21,870 nucleotides of DNA from Hadesarchaea archaeon. Its GTDB lineage: Archaea > Hadarchaeota > Hadarchaeia > Hadarchaeales > Hadarchaeaceae. Position numbers and translations under genes: made by a program. The notes under the pieces were generated by a model that searched no databases, was not told where the DNA came from, and was given only the letters and a program-made list of their open reading frames with translations. The stretch is from the NCBI GenBank assembly GCA_029880065.1, contig JAOUPD010000006.1, forward strand, positions 1 through 21,870, in the 5' to 3' direction. Shown here piece by piece: positions 19,704 to 21,870 of this stretch (within the stretch, counting starts at the first letter, position 1; every line of letters starts with the position of its first letter).

Positions 19704-21266
19704 ATGCCCGACCCTAAAAGCTATGCTCGGCGCCTGGTCAAGGGCAGCGCCATAATCTTCGTGGCTCTCGTCGCATCGGGCTTCGTAGCGTTCCTGATGC
19801 GCATATTCTTGGCGCGTAGCTTTAGCGTTGAGGAGTACGGCTTTTTTTACACGGCCATCGCGCTGGTCTCATTCTTCGCTCTCTTCCGTGATTTGGGCCT
19901 GGGTTCGGCCTTGGTGAAATATATTCCCGAGTTCAAGCTCCGGAGGCAGTTTGGCGAGATAAAATCGTCCATAACATTTGCCCTGCTCTTTCAGGCCGTC
20001 CTCGCGTTTTTGGTCGCAGCGATGTTATTCGTATTTTCCGATCAAATCGCCCTCGCTTTTTCTAGTCCTGAAGATTTGGCTGTTGTGGGAATGGCAAATG
20101 CATCGCTTGTGGTCAAGATTTTGAGCATCTGGTTCTTCGTGGCAATTTTTTCCTTCACTTTCAAGTGGATATTTCAGGGCTTTCAGAACATGCCGGCATA
20201 TGCGTTGATGAGTTTCTTTGAAATGACATTCGTCCTCATCTCAGCTATTCTCCTCGTCGGCCTGTTCAATATTGGCATCGGGGGGGCCGCTTACGCGTAT
20301 CTGCTCGCCTTCTTGGTCTTGGCGGTTCTCGGGTTTTTCCTCTTCTGGAGGGGCTATTCCCGAGTCATCAAGGAAAAAATTCAGACCCCAAAATCTTTGG
20401 TCAAAAAGCTGTTTGCGTTTGCACTGCCGGTTTTCATCGGTGGACTTGGGGGACTTATCATCGGCTACATGGATACCCTGATGATCGCCGTTTTTTGGTC
20501 TTCGAAACAGGTCGGGTACTACCAGACCGCGCAGCCGGCCGCACAAATCCTATGGTACCTTGTGACCCCTTTAGTGGTCGTTCTCTTTCCGATGATATCC
20601 GAGCTATGGGCGAGGCGAGAGCGGAAACTCCTAGGGAACGCGCTGCACTTCCTGACCAAATTTTCATTTATTTTAATTATCCCGGCGGCACTTGTCTTCA
20701 TAGCGTTTCCAGACATAGTCATCAACCTGCTGTTCGGCCCGAAATACTTGGCCGGGACAACGGTTCTCCAGATCCTCGCTGGGGCCGCGATCGTTTACAC
20801 GCTATATGCCATCCTAGTGAGCGTCATAAACGGGATAGGCAAACCAATTATAAACACAAAAGTTGTTGCCCTGATGGCCGGCCTGAACCTAGCGGGGAAC
20901 TTAATTTTAATCCCTGCGTACGGAATCGAAGGGGCGGCGATAGCGACCTTTTCCGCCTACACGCTTGGCCTAGTCCTGATGTTCTATTACGCGCGGAAGC
21001 TCGTTAAATTCACCGTGCCGGCTTTATCACTGCTCAAAACGGTAACTGGGGGGGTACTCACATTGCTCATCATCTTTGGACTCAAATCCGTCTTGGTGCT
21101 GTCACCTTGGCCGGAGGCATTTGTGGTCGTAATACCGAGCCTCGTGTTCTACGGGGTGTGGGTCTTGGCAACAAAAGCGGTGACGAAGGACGATCTGAGG
21201 CTCATAGCGCGGATAGTGCCGATGCCCAAGTGGCTGGTCAAGGCTGCTGGGAAATTTATCGGATAG
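19704..21266 (+). CDS. Polysaccharide/lipid-linked oligosaccharide flippase (Wzx/MATE-like)
   Basis: 520 aa, about 12-14 transmembrane helices. It opens with SYARRLVKGSAIIFVALVAS and has the typical early EYGFFYTAIALVSFFALFRDLGLGSALVKYIP segment (split here: EYGFFYTAIALVSF and LFRDLGLGSALVKYIPEF), where the D-x-G-x-G-x-A-x-x-K-Y motif marks polysaccharide-export flippases. Later blocks include LLFGPKYLAGTTVLQI and LNLAGNLILIPAYGIEGAAI. It probably turns undecaprenyl/dolichol-linked glycans across the membrane. The ATG at 19704 has GGGGAGG 5 nt upstream and is preferred over the GTG at 19680. The following gene may be a glycosyltransferase, so a surface-glycan locus seems to start here. Confidence 0.92.
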   Translation: MPDPKSYARRLVKGSAIIFVALVASGFVAFLMRIFLARSFSVEEYGFFYTAIALVSFFALFRDLGLGSALVKYIPEFKLRRQFGEIKSSITFALLFQAVLAFLVAAMLFVFSDQIALAFSSPEDLAVVGMANASLVVKILSIWFFVAIFSFTFKWIFQGFQNMPAYALMSFFEMTFVLISAILLVGLFNIGIGGAAYAYLLAFLVLAVLGFFLFWRGYSRVIKEKIQTPKSLVKKLFAFALPVFIGGLGGLIIGYMDTLMIAVFWSSKQVGYYQTAQPAAQILWYLVTPLVVVLFPMISELWARRERKLLGNALHFLTKFSFILIIPAALVFIAFPDIVINLLFGPKYLAGTTVLQILAGAAIVYTLYAILVSVINGIGKPIINTKVVALMAGLNLAGNLILIPAYGIEGAAIATFSAYTLGLVLMFYYARKLVKFTVPALSLLKTVTGGVLTLLIIFGLKSVLVLSPWPEAFVVVIPSLVFYGVWVLATKAVTKDDLRLIARIVPMPKWLVKAAGKFIG

Positions 21267-21453
21267 TGTATTTTCACCAGTAGTAGCAATTGCTTACTTT
21301 CAGGTTTTCATGCATTTACATAATTGAAAATCCAGAAAAGTTTAAAAACTGTAGAAAAATTGCAATGAAATATTACGACTTTAACGTCATAATAACTAAG
21401 CACATACATGACTATGATAATCTTTTTAGAGAGTACTACGGTGGAGGAAAGAC

Positions 21454-21870
21454 ATGAGTCGCGAGGATAAGACTTTTTATATTTTAGACGAACCGGATCT
21501 ACCCACACCATACAATCATAGATACTTCGTGGAAAAATTCGCAGGTGGATTCGCTTTAAATGGATTTAAGGTGGAGGTGATTAAATCCGTTGGCGCGATA
21601 AAAGAAAATAGTATGGTGATGATAGCTAAACACGGACTTACAACAAATGATATTTTTGGTTTGTTCAAGGGAATATCAAAAAAAGAGACCCGCATTAAAA
21701 AACCAAGTAAAAACGGTATAGCGGGCCTTTTTGGTAATTTGATTTCTAATCCTAGACTTCTAAGGTTTTATCTTTTGAATAATTACAAAAGAGCCGTGAA
21801 CGTGTTAAAAAAATTAAGTAAAATAGAGAATATTGTAGTCATATGTTGGGAGTACCATGACCATATAGAT
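21454..21870 (+). CDS. Possible glycosyltransferase (N-terminal part, runs off the window)
   Basis: 139 codons to the window edge without a stop. GGTGGAGGAAA lies just before the ATG. The N-terminus (FYILDEPDLPTPYNHRYFVE, then KFAGGFALNGFKVEVIKSVG and SMVMIAKHGL) resembles the Rossmann start of a GT-B glycosyltransferase: a strand, then a helix that collects the acceptor, then a second strand. The location after a flippase supports this, but no catalytic motif is yet visible and the second half is missing. It is AT-richer than the genes before it, as surface-glycan genes often are. An unrelated Rossmann protein remains possible. Confidence 0.45.
   Translation, partial: MSREDKTFYILDEPDLPTPYNHRYFVEKFAGGFALNGFKVEVIKSVGAIKENSMVMIAKHGLTTNDIFGLFKGISKKETRIKKPSKNGIAGLFGNLISNPRLLRFYLLNNYKRAVNVLKKLSKIENIVVICWEYHDHID

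Noticed and set aside
20495..21007. 170-codon frame inside the flippase gene
   Set aside because: Alternative frame of a clear multi-helix membrane protein; composition is typical of a shadow.
1..21870. CRISPR array, insertion sequence or integrase gene
   Set aside because: No regularly spaced repeats, no terminal inverted repeats with a transposase, and no tyrosine or serine recombinase motif were seen on either strand; the accessory segments are defined only by tRNA-linked repeats.

Overview
The window is archaeal chromosome. The evidence is a translation and ribosome-biogenesis cluster made only of archaeal/eukaryotic-type proteins (Nep1, RNase P component 4, S19e, PDCD5-like, L39e, L31e, aIF6, LX, prefoldin alpha, FtsY), AT-rich TATA-like boxes, short or absent leaders, tRNA genes with archaeal features, and an Lrp-type regulator. 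The gene order PDCD5-L39e-L31e-aIF6-LX-prefoldin alpha-FtsY resembles euryarchaeal-type lineages. I cannot name the genus. The core genes are moderately GC-rich; several accessory stretches are visibly AT-rich.

Layout. 1-123 may be the 3' part of a structured RNA (SRP-like, tentative). 271-714 is an Lrp/AsnC regulator. 715-3112 is an accessory stretch: a truncated tRNA-Gly copy with its upstream DNA, an AT-rich membrane-anchored protein of unknown function, gene remnants, and then the intact tRNA-Gly(GCC). 3163-4227 holds an AIM24-family protein and a two-helix membrane protein. 4493-5455 (minus) holds a small membrane protein and a rhomboid protease. 5527-10283 (plus) is the ribosome/translation cluster ending in FtsY. 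10255-13261 (minus) is gatC-gatA-gatB, converging on and overlapping ftsY. 13508-14584 is a free-standing LAGLIDADG protein with two predicted HTHs; 14609-15643 is an AmrS-type radical SAM enzyme. 15666-17015 (minus) is a phosphoglucosamine/phosphohexomutase. 17073-17162 is tRNA-Arg(TCT) with an inferred 16-nt intron. 17180-18582 (minus) is an AbiE-like type IV toxin-antitoxin pair, followed by a decayed partial tRNA-Arg copy. 18849-19604 is a creatininase-family hydrolase, 19704-21266 a polysaccharide flippase, and from 21454 the start of a possible glycosyltransferase runs off the window.

How it fits together. The central part is a translation block: rRNA modification, tRNA maturation, ribosomal proteins, a subunit anti-association factor, chaperone, SRP receptor, and tRNA-dependent amidation. 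The accessory DNA is concentrated beside two tRNA genes, each paired with a partial duplicate that brackets 1.5-2 kb of cargo. This suggests two small integrative or recombinational cassettes without a recognisable integrase. The end of the window looks like the start of a surface-polysaccharide locus.

Most notable observations: (1) GatA has alanine where the amidase-signature nucleophile serine is expected; (2) a toxin-antitoxin pair sits between a tRNA-Arg gene and its 3' fragment; (3) the tRNA-Arg intron lies in the anticodon stem, not at the canonical position; (4) the tRNA-Gly duplication ends exactly between the D arm and the anticodon arm.
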